NCBI GenBank assembly: GCA_036004405.1 | Contig: DASYRM010000227.1 | Coordinates: 1 to 16,845 of the forward strand | Source of the DNA: DASYRM01 sp036004405 | GTDB taxonomy: Bacteria > Acidobacteriota > Vicinamibacteria > Vicinamibacterales > UBA2999 | Length of the DNA stretch: 16,845 nucleotides | Reading direction: 5' to 3' | In this document: positions 7,629 to 13,998 of the stretch, in pieces | How positions within the stretch are numbered: position 1 is the stretch's first letter | Layout of the letters: the number at the start of each line of letters is the position of its first letter | Position numbers and translations under genes: made by a program | The notes under the pieces: generated by a model | What the model was told of the DNA's origin: nothing | Databases searched by the model: none | The model's input: only the letters and a program-made list of their open reading frames with translations

Positions 7629-7645
7629 GCCCCGCTTCGCGGGGC
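7629..7645 (+). repeat. GC hairpin in the glycosylase leader (GCCCCGC-TTC-GCGGGGC)
   Basis: A perfect 7-bp stem with a TTC loop ends eight bases before ATG 7654. No T-run follows it in either direction, so it is not a terminator. The bases just after it (GGGGTGG) are the only ribosome-binding candidate, so the stem could influence initiation. Confidence 0.6.
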
Positions 7646-7653
7646 GGGGTGGC

Positions 7654-8562
7654 ATGCCCGAGCTGCCGGACGTTGAGCTCTATATCAGCGCTTTGAGGCC
7701 GCGGATCGTGGGTCAGACGATTCGGGCCATCCGGCTCGCAACCCCCTTTCTGCTGCGATCCGTCGATCCGCCGCTCCCCGTGGCTGAGGGCCGCCGCGTG
7801 GCGGGCGTCGCCAGGTTGGGGAAGCGCATCGTCATCGAGCTCGACGGCGAGCTGTTCCTCGTGGTCCACCTGATGATTGCGGGTCGCTTCCGATGGAAGC
7901 CGCCTGGTACCAAAGTACCCGGCAAGGTCGGCCTCCTGGCGATCGACTTCGACAGCGGCACATTGATCCTCACGGAGGCAGGGTCGAAGCGGCGCGCGTC
8001 GCTCCACGTCGTGCAGGGCCGCGAGGCGCTCGCCCAGCACGATCGGGGCGGCCTCGAGGTCCTCGACGCCAGCCTGGAGGCCTTCGCGGAGGCGTTGCGC
8101 CGCGAGAACCACACGCTGAAGCGCGCGCTCACCGACCCGCACGTGTTCAGCGGCATCGGCAACGCCTACTCGGACGAGATCCTCCATGCGGCGCGGCTGT
8201 CGCCGTTCAAGCAGACGCAGGCGATCGGCGACGACGAGGTGGCGCGGCTCTTCGACGCCGTGCGCTCCACGCTCACCTCCTGGGCGGCGCGCCTGCGCGA
8301 GGAAACCGGCGAGCACTTTCCCGACAAGGTCACCGCGTTTCGCGAGGGCATGGCGGTGCACGGCCGCTACGGCCAGCCGTGTCCCGTGTGCGGCTCGCCG
8401 GTGCAGCGCGTGGTCTACGCCGACAACGAGGCGAACTACTGCGCCACCTGCCAGACCGGCGGCCGCCTGCTCGCCGACCGGTCACTCTCCCGCCTGCTGC
8501 GCGACGACTGGCCAAAGACGTTGGAGGAACTGGAGCGGCGAAGAACGCCGCCGAAGACGTGA
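7654..8562 (+). CDS. Fpg/Nei-family formamidopyrimidine-DNA glycosylase
   Basis: A 302-residue base-excision-repair enzyme; the family excises oxidised purines or pyrimidines and cleaves at the abasic site. The mature start PELPDVE supplies the catalytic N-terminal proline (2) and glutamate (3). The conserved lysine of the beta-hairpin is K57 (LGKR). The helix-two-turn-helix is DPHVFSGIGNAYSDEILHAA (161-180). A C-terminal zinc finger has C243, C246, C263 and C266 (CPVC...CATC). The finger reads YADNEANYCATCQTGG where classical MutM has an arginine about six residues before the third cysteine (the phosphate-contacting R258 of E. coli). Here that position appears to be asparagine, which points to a divergent Fpg/Nei subfamily rather than strict MutM. 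I therefore give no gene symbol. It is the first gene of the plus-strand block, and 20 bp separate it from the ABC importer. Confidence 0.9.
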   Translation: MPELPDVELYISALRPRIVGQTIRAIRLATPFLLRSVDPPLPVAEGRRVAGVARLGKRIVIELDGELFLVVHLMIAGRFRWKPPGTKVPGKVGLLAIDFDSGTLILTEAGSKRRASLHVVQGREALAQHDRGGLEVLDASLEAFAEALRRENHTLKRALTDPHVFSGIGNAYSDEILHAARLSPFKQTQAIGDDEVARLFDAVRSTLTSWAARLREETGEHFPDKVTAFREGMAVHGRYGQPCPVCGSPVQRVVYADNEANYCATCQTGGRLLADRSLSRLLRDDWPKTLEELERRRTPPKT

Positions 8563-8570
8563 ACTCACCC

Positions 8571-8576
8571 TATCAT
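8571..8576 (+). promoter_or_regulatory. Possible leaderless -10 box (TATCAT) before the ABC importer
   Basis: TATCAT matches the -10 consensus at five of six positions and ends six bases before ATG 8583, so transcription would begin at or next to the start codon. No Shine-Dalgarno precedes that ATG, which fits a leaderless message. No -35 is evident, and chance occurrence is possible. Confidence 0.35.
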
Positions 8577-8582
8577 TCGCGG

Positions 8583-10091
8583 ATGCGTGCTGCCCTGGCT
8601 GCCGCGGCTGTCGCCTGCGGAGTCCTGTCCGTCGGTCTCTTCGCGCGGGATGCCGACGTCCTGCGTTTCGGAGGAGACGCCGAAGGCGGTGCGCCGTTCA
8701 TGGAGGCGGACCCGAACGACACGTCGCGCGTGGTCGGCTTCGAGGTCGATATCGCGGCGCTCGTGGCGACGGGCCTCGGGCGCACGCCGCGTTTCGTCCA
8801 GGTGGGCTTTTCAAACCTCGATCCCGCCGTCGAGCGCGGCGATTTCGACATCGGCCTCAGCGGCATCGAGGACAACCCCGGACGCCGCGCCCGCCTGGCC
8901 GTCACGGTTCCCTACTACGAATTCCGCGAAGTGCTGACGGTGCGGCGCGCCGACGCGGCCCGCTTCCGGTCGCTGGCTGATCTGCGCGGGCGCCGCGTCG
9001 CGACGCTCGGCGCGACGGGCGCGGCGGAGATCCTCGAACGCGCGCGCCGCGAGCACCAGGTCGAGCCCGTCATTTACGAGGACGACGTCCATCCGTACAC
9101 CGATCTCGCCGTCGGCCGCGTCGATGCCGTGCTCCTCGACGCCGTGCTGGCGGAGCGGGGCGTCCGCCGCAACGCGGCGCTCGCCAACCAATCCACCGAC
9201 ATGGGCGTTGGCCACTACGTCGGGATCCTGGGCTCCCGCGATGCGGCGTTGCGCGATCGGATCGATGGGCTGCTGCGCGCCGCGATGCGCGACGGCCGGA
9301 TGCAGGCGATCTTCACGCGCTGGGGGATGTGGAACGAGGACCAGCCGCGTCTCTACGCGCGCGTGCTGGCGGAGGAGTCCGGGTCAGGCGGACCTGAAGG
9401 TCCGCCTCTACGTCCTGGACGTACGGCCGAGTCTGAGTCTGCGTCTGCGGCGACGCTGCGCTATCTGCCGGCGCTCTTTCGCGCGGCGCTCATCACAATC
9501 GTGTTGTCGTTCGTGTCGATGGCGCTTGCCGTCGCCAGCGGCGTCCTGATCGCCACCGGACGTGTGTACGGCGGCGGCCCGCTGCGCCTGCTCCTCACTT
9601 CGTGGGTCGAGCTCGTGCGCGGTACGCCCCTCCTGCTGCAGCTGTTCGTCCTCTATTTCGGGCTCGAGGCCTTCGTGCAGCTGCCGGCCATCGTGGCCGC
9701 CGTGCTCGGCCTGGGTCTCAACTACGGCGCCTACGAGAGCGAGATTTACCGCGGCGCGCTGCAGGCGGTGCCCCCCGGCCAGCTCGAGGCCGCGCGCACG
9801 CTTGGGTTCAGCCAGTGGCAGACGCTGCGCCTGGTGCGGGGGCCGCAGGCGTTCAAGTTCGCGCTCGCCCCCATGACCAACGACTTCGTGGCGCTGCTCA
9901 AGGACAGCTCCCTGGTGTCCATGATCACCGTCGTCGAGCTGACCAAGCAGACGCAGATACTCGCGGCCAACGTCGGCAGCTGGTTCCTGCCGGGCCTGGT
10001 GTGCGCGGCCATGTATCTCGCCATGTCGCTGCCGCTGTCGCGGCTGGCGCGACGGCTCGAGCAGCGCTGGGGCGCGGGGATTCACGCATGA
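8583..10091 (+). CDS. ABC importer, fused periplasmic binding protein-permease (polar amino-acid type)
   Basis: A 502-residue fusion. Residues 1-25 are a signal-like segment. Residues 26-260 are a family 3 solute-binding domain: VLRFGGDAEGGAPFME, VGFEVDIAALVATGLG, FDIGLSGIEDNPGRRARLAVTVPYY, and DLAVGRVDAVLLDAVLAE in the hinge-return region. A low-complexity linker covers 264-291. A HisM/GlnP-type permease follows (about 292-495), with helices near 300-323, 342-364, 368-382 and 466-487 and the EAA loop GALQAVPPGQLEAARTLGF (391-409), where the ATPase docks. GlnP of lactic-acid bacteria is a precedent for such fusions. The linker is encoded by two palindromes and a hexamer repeat. The start is ATG 8583; the frame is open far upstream but overlaps the glycosylase and has no signal there. 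ATGA overlap links it to the ATPase. The substrate is probably an amino acid, which is inference. Confidence 0.92.
   Translation: MRAALAAAAVACGVLSVGLFARDADVLRFGGDAEGGAPFMEADPNDTSRVVGFEVDIAALVATGLGRTPRFVQVGFSNLDPAVERGDFDIGLSGIEDNPGRRARLAVTVPYYEFREVLTVRRADAARFRSLADLRGRRVATLGATGAAEILERARREHQVEPVIYEDDVHPYTDLAVGRVDAVLLDAVLAERGVRRNAALANQSTDMGVGHYVGILGSRDAALRDRIDGLLRAAMRDGRMQAIFTRWGMWNEDQPRLYARVLAEESGSGGPEGPPLRPGRTAESESASAATLRYLPALFRAALITIVLSFVSMALAVASGVLIATGRVYGGGPLRLLLTSWVELVRGTPLLLQLFVLYFGLEAFVQLPAIVAAVLGLGLNYGAYESEIYRGALQAVPPGQLEAARTLGFSQWQTLRLVRGPQAFKFALAPMTNDFVALLKDSSLVSMITVVELTKQTQILAANVGSWFLPGLVCAAMYLAMSLPLSRLARRLEQRWGAGIHA
9386..9407. repeat. Palindrome in the coding sequence of the importer linker (10-bp arms)
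   Basis: AGGCGGACCT (9386-9395), a two-base centre GA, then AGGTCCGCCT (9398-9407), a perfect inverted repeat. It is translated in frame within the linker between the binding-protein and permease domains (residues about 268-275). Its position at a domain junction suggests insertion of a small palindromic element that kept the frame. Confidence 0.85.
9409..9448. repeat. Second palindrome and GTCTGM hexamer repeat in the same linker
   Basis: TACGTCC-T-GGACGTA (9409-9423) is a perfect 7-bp inverted repeat starting two bases after the previous one ends. Three tandem hexamers, GTCTGA GTCTGC GTCTGC, follow at 9431-9448 and encode the SESAS-type residues of the linker. Together they make up most of the linker. 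Confidence 0.75.
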
Positions 10092-10774
10092 GCGCCCTGG
10101 CGGTGCGCGATCTGCAGGTGGTGCGGGGCGGGCGGATGGTCGTGGAGGGGGTGTCGTTCGATGCGCAGCCGGGCGAGCTGCTGGCGCTGATGGGCGCGTC
10201 GGGATCCGGCAAGACCACGGTGCTGCGCGCCATCGCCGGCCTCGAGCCGGTGGCCGGCGGCTCGATCGAACTGGGGCCGCCTGACGCGGGTTCTGTGCGG
10301 CTCGGGCCCGGTCCGCTGCCGCGCGGAGCGGCCCTGCGCGCGCTGCACGCGCGCGTCGGCATGGTGTTCCAGTTCCACAACCTGTTCGCGCATCTGACGG
10401 CGGTCCACAACGTGTCGCTGGCGCCGGTTCACGTCCGCGGCGAGGCGCGAGACGCGGCCGAGCGCACGGCGAGGCGGCTGCTCGAAGAGCTCGGGGTCGG
10501 CGGACGCGCCGAGGCGAGGCCGCACGAGCTCTCGGGCGGCGAGGCACAGCGAGTGGCCATCGCGCGCGCGCTGGCCATGAATCCGCCGGTGCTGCTCCTG
10601 GACGAGCCCACCGCATCGCTCGATCCGGAACGGCGCGCGGACCTGGCGCGCACGGTCCGGACACTCGTGGAGGGCGGGCGGACGGTGCTGGCCGCCACGC
10701 ACGACGCCGACTTCGTGCGCGGATGTGCCGACCGCGTGCTGCTGCTGCAGGCCGGCCGGATTGCCAGCGAGTAA
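10088..10774 (+). CDS. ABC importer ATPase (polar amino-acid type)
   Basis: A 228-residue ATP-binding subunit that drives the upstream fused permease. Visible motifs are: Walker A GASGSGKTT (36-44), Q-loop Q95 (MVFQFHNLF), signature LSGGEAQR (148-155), Walker B VLLLDEP (168-174), D-loop SLD (177-179) and switch His205 (ATHDADF). The wording LFAHLTAVHNV is typical of the GlnQ/HisP group, and the length is near the family norm of about 240. A glycine/proline-rich stretch (60-85, GPPDAGSVRLGPGPLPRG) lies between Walker A and the Q-loop; HisP-type proteins also carry variable sequence there. ATG 10088 overlaps the permease stop as ATGA. With the two-domain fusion this gives a complete importer from two genes. 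Confidence 0.93.
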   Translation: MSALAVRDLQVVRGGRMVVEGVSFDAQPGELLALMGASGSGKTTVLRAIAGLEPVAGGSIELGPPDAGSVRLGPGPLPRGAALRALHARVGMVFQFHNLFAHLTAVHNVSLAPVHVRGEARDAAERTARRLLEELGVGGRAEARPHELSGGEAQRVAIARALAMNPPVLLLDEPTASLDPERRADLARTVRTLVEGGRTVLAATHDADFVRGCADRVLLLQAGRIASE

Positions 10775-10822
10775 GCTATTCTGAGCTCCGCGGCGCCGGA
10801 CTGCCGCTGCACACACGCCCGC

Positions 10823-11548
10823 ATGTCGAACACCACTCAGACCGACGCCATCTTCATCGAGCGCGATACCGACCGGAAGATCCGCCACCGCAACAAGCTC
10901 TATTACCGGGTCAACCACTGGCCGATCTGGATCTTCGTCTTCTTCATCGCGCCGGGGCCGCTGACGTTCGACTTCTTCGCCCGTGGCTTCGACACCCGCA
11001 TGGCGGCCTGGCTGGGCCTCGTGCTCCTGGCGACCGGGATCGCCGGCCTGCGTGGCCGACTGCCGGGGTGCGAGCCGGCGCCCTACATCATCCGGTTCAC
11101 GGAGGATCGGCCGAACCCGCTGTATCGGCGCGTCTGCTACACCACGGCCTGGGGCGAGGTGGTCGCATTCGCGGTGCTCAACACCGCCGGGCTGGCGTAT
11201 GCCGTGGCGACCGGCAGCTGGAAGCTGCGCCAGTTCTACGATGTGGGCTACTTCCCGATTGCAGGAACCATCTGGCTGATCGGCGCCTTCGGCCTGCTGC
11301 CGCGCGTGCGTCCGAGCACCAAGAACGAAGGGCACGAGCGCCGGTACTTCTACGGCTCGGTGTGGGCCGTGACGATCGCGCAGCCCGCGCTCTGGCTGCT
11401 GTGGAAGGTCGTGCCGGTGTCGCACCAGGGCGACGCGTTGAAGCTCGGCGTCTTCATCGGCATTCTCGGCGTCGTCGGCTACCTGTCGCGGCTCGGTGTT
11501 CTCCCCCGCACGCGGCCCATCCTGCCCGGTGAGTGGGCGATCGACTGA
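10823..11548 (+). CDS. Six-helix integral membrane protein, unknown function
   Basis: A 241-residue protein with a charged, cytoplasmic-looking N-terminus (IFIERDTDRKIRHRNKLYYRVNHW) and about six membrane segments: 33-50, 61-77, 109-129, 142-160, 178-196 and 206-226. Notable loop sequences are RGRLPGCEPAPYIIRFTEDRPNPLYRRVCYTTAWGE (77-112) and the C-terminal RTRPILPGEWAID. I do not recognise the family and see no enzymatic or transport motif. It begins 48 bp after the ATPase stop without a clear Shine-Dalgarno and ends 10 bp before the first methyltransferase, so it is probably co-transcribed with that gene. The frame is confident because of its composition and fit between neighbours. Confidence 0.75.
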   Translation: MSNTTQTDAIFIERDTDRKIRHRNKLYYRVNHWPIWIFVFFIAPGPLTFDFFARGFDTRMAAWLGLVLLATGIAGLRGRLPGCEPAPYIIRFTEDRPNPLYRRVCYTTAWGEVVAFAVLNTAGLAYAVATGSWKLRQFYDVGYFPIAGTIWLIGAFGLLPRVRPSTKNEGHERRYFYGSVWAVTIAQPALWLLWKVVPVSHQGDALKLGVFIGILGVVGYLSRLGVLPRTRPILPGEWAID

Positions 11549-11558
11549 AGGGCGCACC

Positions 11559-12410
11559 GTGACCGGCACCATCGACGCGCTCGCGGCGCCGACGCTCAAG
11601 CACGTGCGCGATCTGTGGTGGAACGACACGTTCACGGAGTTCCTCGTCGAAACGCTGCGGCCGCGGCCGGGCAATCTCATTCTCGACGTCGGCTGCGGCG
11701 AGGGGCAGGCCGAGGTGAGCATCGGGCGCCGGCAGGTGTCGCAGGTGCGGCTGTTCGGCGTCGATCTCGTGCCCGCGAAAGCCGCCGCGACCTTGAAAGA
11801 GACGCGGTCGCACAACCAGCGCGTCAGCGTCGCTGCCGGCGACGCGGTCCGGCTGCCGTTCCGCAACGCCTCGTTCGACGCGACGTTCTGTGTCGCGGTG
11901 CTGCAGTACGTGGCCGACGTGAGCGACGCCGTCAAGGAGATCGCGCGGGTCACCGCCCCGGGCCGGCGTGTGGTCATCGTCGAGCCCGATAACGCGGGAC
12001 GCTACTTCTTCAGCTCGGTGCCCTCGGGCGGGCTGGCCCTGCAGGCCGCGACCCGCTTCTTCGCGGCGCTCGCCGAGGCGCGCGACGACGTGACGCACCC
12101 TTCGGTCGGGCCGCGGGTGCCGAGCCTGCTCGATTCCTGCCGCATCGAGCCGGTGGACGTCCGCGTGTTCCCGGTGTCGCAGATACAGCTCGGGGCGCCT
12201 CCCGACGACCTGTGGAAAGAGCGTCGGGCGCGCGTGGAGGCCGCGATGGCCGCGCCGTCTCCCGGAGCGGTGAGCCAGGCCGGCGCCGCGTTCCTGGCCG
12301 CGCTCGACACCTACCGCCGCGAGGCTACGCTTGCCGGGTCGTCGTTCGTCGAGATCCAGAACACCATGCTCTTTGCCACCGTTGGCCAGAAACCTGCGTC
12401 GGCCCGTTGA
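11559..12410 (+). CDS. Class I SAM-dependent methyltransferase
   Basis: A 283-residue protein from GTG 11559, chosen because GAAGGG lies six bases upstream and the earlier in-frame ATG (11496) falls inside the previous gene. The Rossmann-type SAM site is clear: motif I LILDVGCGEGQAEVSIG (40-56), acidic motif II D69 (LFGVDLVPAKAA), motif III AAGDAVRLPFRNASFD (92-107), then the post motif ATFCVAVLQYVADVSDAVKEIARVTAPGRRVVI (108-140). This order matches the Methyltransf_11/UbiE-like group, which acts on small molecules, quinones or lipids; the substrate cannot be deduced. The C-terminal part (150-283) is a helical extension without familiar motifs. A second methyltransferase gene follows 19 bp later. 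Confidence 0.88.
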   Translation: MTGTIDALAAPTLKHVRDLWWNDTFTEFLVETLRPRPGNLILDVGCGEGQAEVSIGRRQVSQVRLFGVDLVPAKAAATLKETRSHNQRVSVAAGDAVRLPFRNASFDATFCVAVLQYVADVSDAVKEIARVTAPGRRVVIVEPDNAGRYFFSSVPSGGLALQAATRFFAALAEARDDVTHPSVGPRVPSLLDSCRIEPVDVRVFPVSQIQLGAPPDDLWKERRARVEAAMAAPSPGAVSQAGAAFLAALDTYRREATLAGSSFVEIQNTMLFATVGQKPASAR

Positions 12411-12418
12411 CACCAGCC

Positions 12419-12437
12419 GCCCGCACGGAGTGCGGGC
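12419..12437. repeat. Hairpin containing the likely GTG start of the second methyltransferase
   Basis: GCCCGCAC (12419-12426), loop GGA, GTGCGGGC (12430-12437): a perfect 8-bp stem. The first three bases of the 3' arm are the GTG proposed as start codon, so it would be paired in the folded mRNA. Confidence 0.7.
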
Positions 12438-13242
12438 CATTGAGCACTGCGCGAGCGAGGCCAAGCCTCGCTCGCCCGCAGGTCACGAAGGCTGGGACGA
12501 CTACGCCCCGTTCTACGACTGGGAGAACGCCCGCACGCTCGGGCGCCGCGACGTGCCGTTCTGGCGCAACGTGGCGCTCCACGTCGGCGGGTCGCTGCTG
12601 GAGCTCGGCGCCGGCACCGGGCGCATCGCGATTCCGCTGGCGCGCGCCGGGGTAAAAGTCGTGGGCATCGATCGATCGGAGCCGATGCTCGCGCGCGCCC
12701 GCCAGCGCCTGAAGCGCGCGAAGCTTCAGCGCCGCCTGCGTCTGGTTCGCGGTGACATCCGATTCCTGCCTTTCAGGCGGCAATTCGACATGGTGCTGGC
12801 GCCGTACGGCATGCTGCAGTCGCTGCTCCGCGAGCGCGATCTGCAGGCGACGCTTGCCGCCGTGCACCGGGTGCTGAGGAAAGGCGGGACGTTCGGCGTG
12901 GAGCTCGTGGCGGATCTGCCGTCCTGGCAGGAATACGAGCAGCGGATCAGCCTCAGGGGCTGGCGGCGCCGGCCTGGCGGCGCGCACGTGACGCTCACCG
13001 AGACGGTGCGCCAGGATCCGAAGAAGGGGCTGACGATCTTCGATCAGGAGTTCACGGAGCGGCGCGGCCGGAAGACGCAGTCGCGGACCTTCTCGCTCGC
13101 GTTCCGGACGCTCTCGGTGCCGCAGGTGGTCAGGCGTCTCGAGAAGGCCGGCTTCGAGGCCACCGCGCTCCTGGGCGACTACAAGGGCCGGGCCTGGGAT
13201 CCGCGCGCGGATGTGTGGGTGATTCTGGCGAAGAAGGTTTAA
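12430..13242 (+). CDS. Class I SAM-dependent methyltransferase (second)
   Basis: A 270-residue protein from GTG 12430. The only other in-frame option upstream is TTG 12331, which would overlap the previous gene by 80 bp; no ATG, GTG or TTG occurs between 12433 and the conserved GWDDYAPFYDWENARTLG (21-38). Motif I is SLLELGAGTGRIAIPLA (55-71), motif II acidic D81 (VVGIDRSEPML), motif III VRGDIRFLPF (106-115), and the post motif reads FDMVLAPYGMLQSL (119-132). A later region (GGTFGVELVADLPSW...) and the C-terminal LSVPQVVRRLEKAGFEATALLGDY are typical of small-molecule Methyltransf_25-type enzymes; the substrate is unknown. It ends in a TAA that overlaps the convergent Uma2 gene by 4 bp. The start is uncertain because of the structured repeats around it. 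Confidence 0.85.
   Translation: MRAIEHCASEAKPRSPAGHEGWDDYAPFYDWENARTLGRRDVPFWRNVALHVGGSLLELGAGTGRIAIPLARAGVKVVGIDRSEPMLARARQRLKRAKLQRRLRLVRGDIRFLPFRRQFDMVLAPYGMLQSLLRERDLQATLAAVHRVLRKGGTFGVELVADLPSWQEYEQRISLRGWRRRPGGAHVTLTETVRQDPKKGLTIFDQEFTERRGRKTQSRTFSLAFRTLSVPQVVRRLEKAGFEATALLGDYKGRAWDPRADVWVILAKKV
12451..12475. repeat. 11-bp-arm palindrome near the second methyltransferase start
   Basis: GCGAGCGAGGC (12451-12461), loop CAA, GCCTCGCTCGC (12465-12475): a perfect inverted repeat. If GTG 12430 is the start, it encodes residues about 8-16 of a non-conserved N-terminus. It lies 13 bp after the preceding hairpin. Confidence 0.85.
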
Positions 13243-13823
13243 CCCTCGAAGATCTCGGCGAGCGGGAGCTCGAGGCCGGGAAGCCGCGGTGTCGTGATCA
13301 TGTCTCCGCTCTCGAGCGACAGCTCCGCCACCCGCTGGTAGCCGCCGTCTACGAGCCGGAACACTCTGATGACGTCGAGATCGGAGTCGACGATCCAGTA
13401 TTCCGCCACCGCGAATCGCTCGTATAGGCGCTGTTTGGCTCGTTCGTCCGTGCGTCGCGTGCTCGGCGAGCCGACCTCCACGACGAGATCGGGCGCGCCG
13501 ACGAGGTGCTTTTCGGCGAGGACGTCGCGTTCGCGCTCGCGGCTGACGAACAGGACGTCGGGCTCGACCACGTCGACCTGCGAGAACAACACGTCGAGAG
13601 GGGCGACGAACACCCGGCCAAGACCCTGCTTCCGTACGTGGCGCAGCAGCGCAGACCCCAGGTTCAGGACGATCGTCTGGTGTTTGATACCGGGTGACGG
13701 TGTCACGTAGAGCTCTCCGTCGATGAGCTCGCGGCGGAGGCCGTCGTCCGGCATTGCCACGAGGTCGTCGTAGGTGAGCTTCGCGCCAGAATCGCGGGTC
13801 GATGAACCGGTCACGAAACCCAT
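13239..13823 (-). CDS. Uma2-family PD-(D/E)XK nuclease-like protein
   Basis: A 194-residue protein (formerly DUF820). The start ATG 13823 is chosen because GAGG lies six bases upstream; the frame stays open to 13898 but lacks start context there. Family landmarks in order are: LTYDDLVAMPDDGLRRELIDGELYVTPSP (16-44) with E32; a helix beginning IKHQTIVLNLGSALLRHV; VVEPDVLFV (85-93) with D89; LVGAPDLVVEVGSPSTRRTDERAKQRLYERFAVAEYWIVD (107-146) with E116 and K130. These give the D-E-x-K set of a restriction-endonuclease-like fold. The family is abundant in cyanobacteria, Acidobacteriota and other phyla, often in many copies, and its cellular role is unsettled. It stands alone on the minus strand, convergent with the methyltransferase and divergent from yebC. 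Confidence 0.9.
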   Translation of the reverse strand: MGFVTGSSTRDSGAKLTYDDLVAMPDDGLRRELIDGELYVTPSPGIKHQTIVLNLGSALLRHVRKQGLGRVFVAPLDVLFSQVDVVEPDVLFVSRERERDVLAEKHLVGAPDLVVEVGSPSTRRTDERAKQRLYERFAVAEYWIVDSDLDVIRVFRLVDGGYQRVAELSLESGDMITTPRLPGLELPLAEIFEG

Positions 13824-13829
13824 TTTATG

Positions 13830-13833
13830 CCTC
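13830..13833 (-). promoter_or_regulatory. Shine-Dalgarno GAGG deciding the Uma2 start
   Basis: GAGG on the minus strand is six bases before ATG 13823, and the intervening bases are AT-rich. This favours a 194-residue protein over the longer frame reaching 13898. Confidence 0.5.
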
Positions 13834-13950
13834 GTGCTGCCGGACCCGTGCCGACAGTGGATAGTCCGATTCGTGCTGATTCTCGCCCGGCTCCGCACGA
13901 CCGGCGCAGAATCCGCGTCGGCGCCGGCCGCTGGGCGCGCGGTTTCGCCG

Positions 13951-13959
13951 TGCTATCAT
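13951..13959 (+). promoter_or_regulatory. Extended -10 promoter (TGC-TATCAT) for yebC-ruvCAB
   Basis: TG-C-TATCAT matches the extended -10 pattern, with five of six bases in the hexamer, and no convincing -35 is visible. Transcription would begin near 13966, giving a leader of about 33 nt that contains the yebC Shine-Dalgarno. It is the best promoter candidate in the window. Confidence 0.5.
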
Positions 13960-13987
13960 CGACGGTCGCTTTCCCGTTGTATTCATT

Positions 13988-13991
13988 GGAG
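13988..13991 (+). promoter_or_regulatory. Shine-Dalgarno GGAG for yebC
   Basis: GGAG is seven bases before ATG 13999 in an AT-rich leader. It fixes the start at MSGHSKW, the conserved N-terminus of the family, although the frame is open for 75 codons upstream. Confidence 0.6.
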
Positions 13992-13998
13992 TTCTCGC

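Noticed and set aside
7629..7645. Intrinsic terminator for the AsmA or glycosylase transcripts
   Set aside because: A stem is present but no T-run follows on either strand, and it lies upstream of both start codons in the direction of transcription or within a leader.
7893..8582. Upstream extension of the importer frame through the glycosylase gene
   Set aside because: The overlapped region encodes the H2TH and zinc finger of the glycosylase; a signal-like segment begins at ATG 8583.
9386..9448. CRISPR-like or satellite repeat
   Set aside because: There are two different palindromes and one three-copy hexamer, with no repeat-spacer periodicity.
10082..11977. 631-codon minus-strand frame opposite the ATPase, membrane protein and methyltransferase
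   Set aside because: It runs antisense through three genes with clear motifs and has no recognisable domain of its own.
13239..13823. Restriction-modification pair formed by Uma2 nuclease and adjacent methyltransferases
   Set aside because: Both methyltransferases have small-molecule type motifs and lack the DPPY/NPPY or PC motifs of DNA methylases; the genes are convergent, not an operon.
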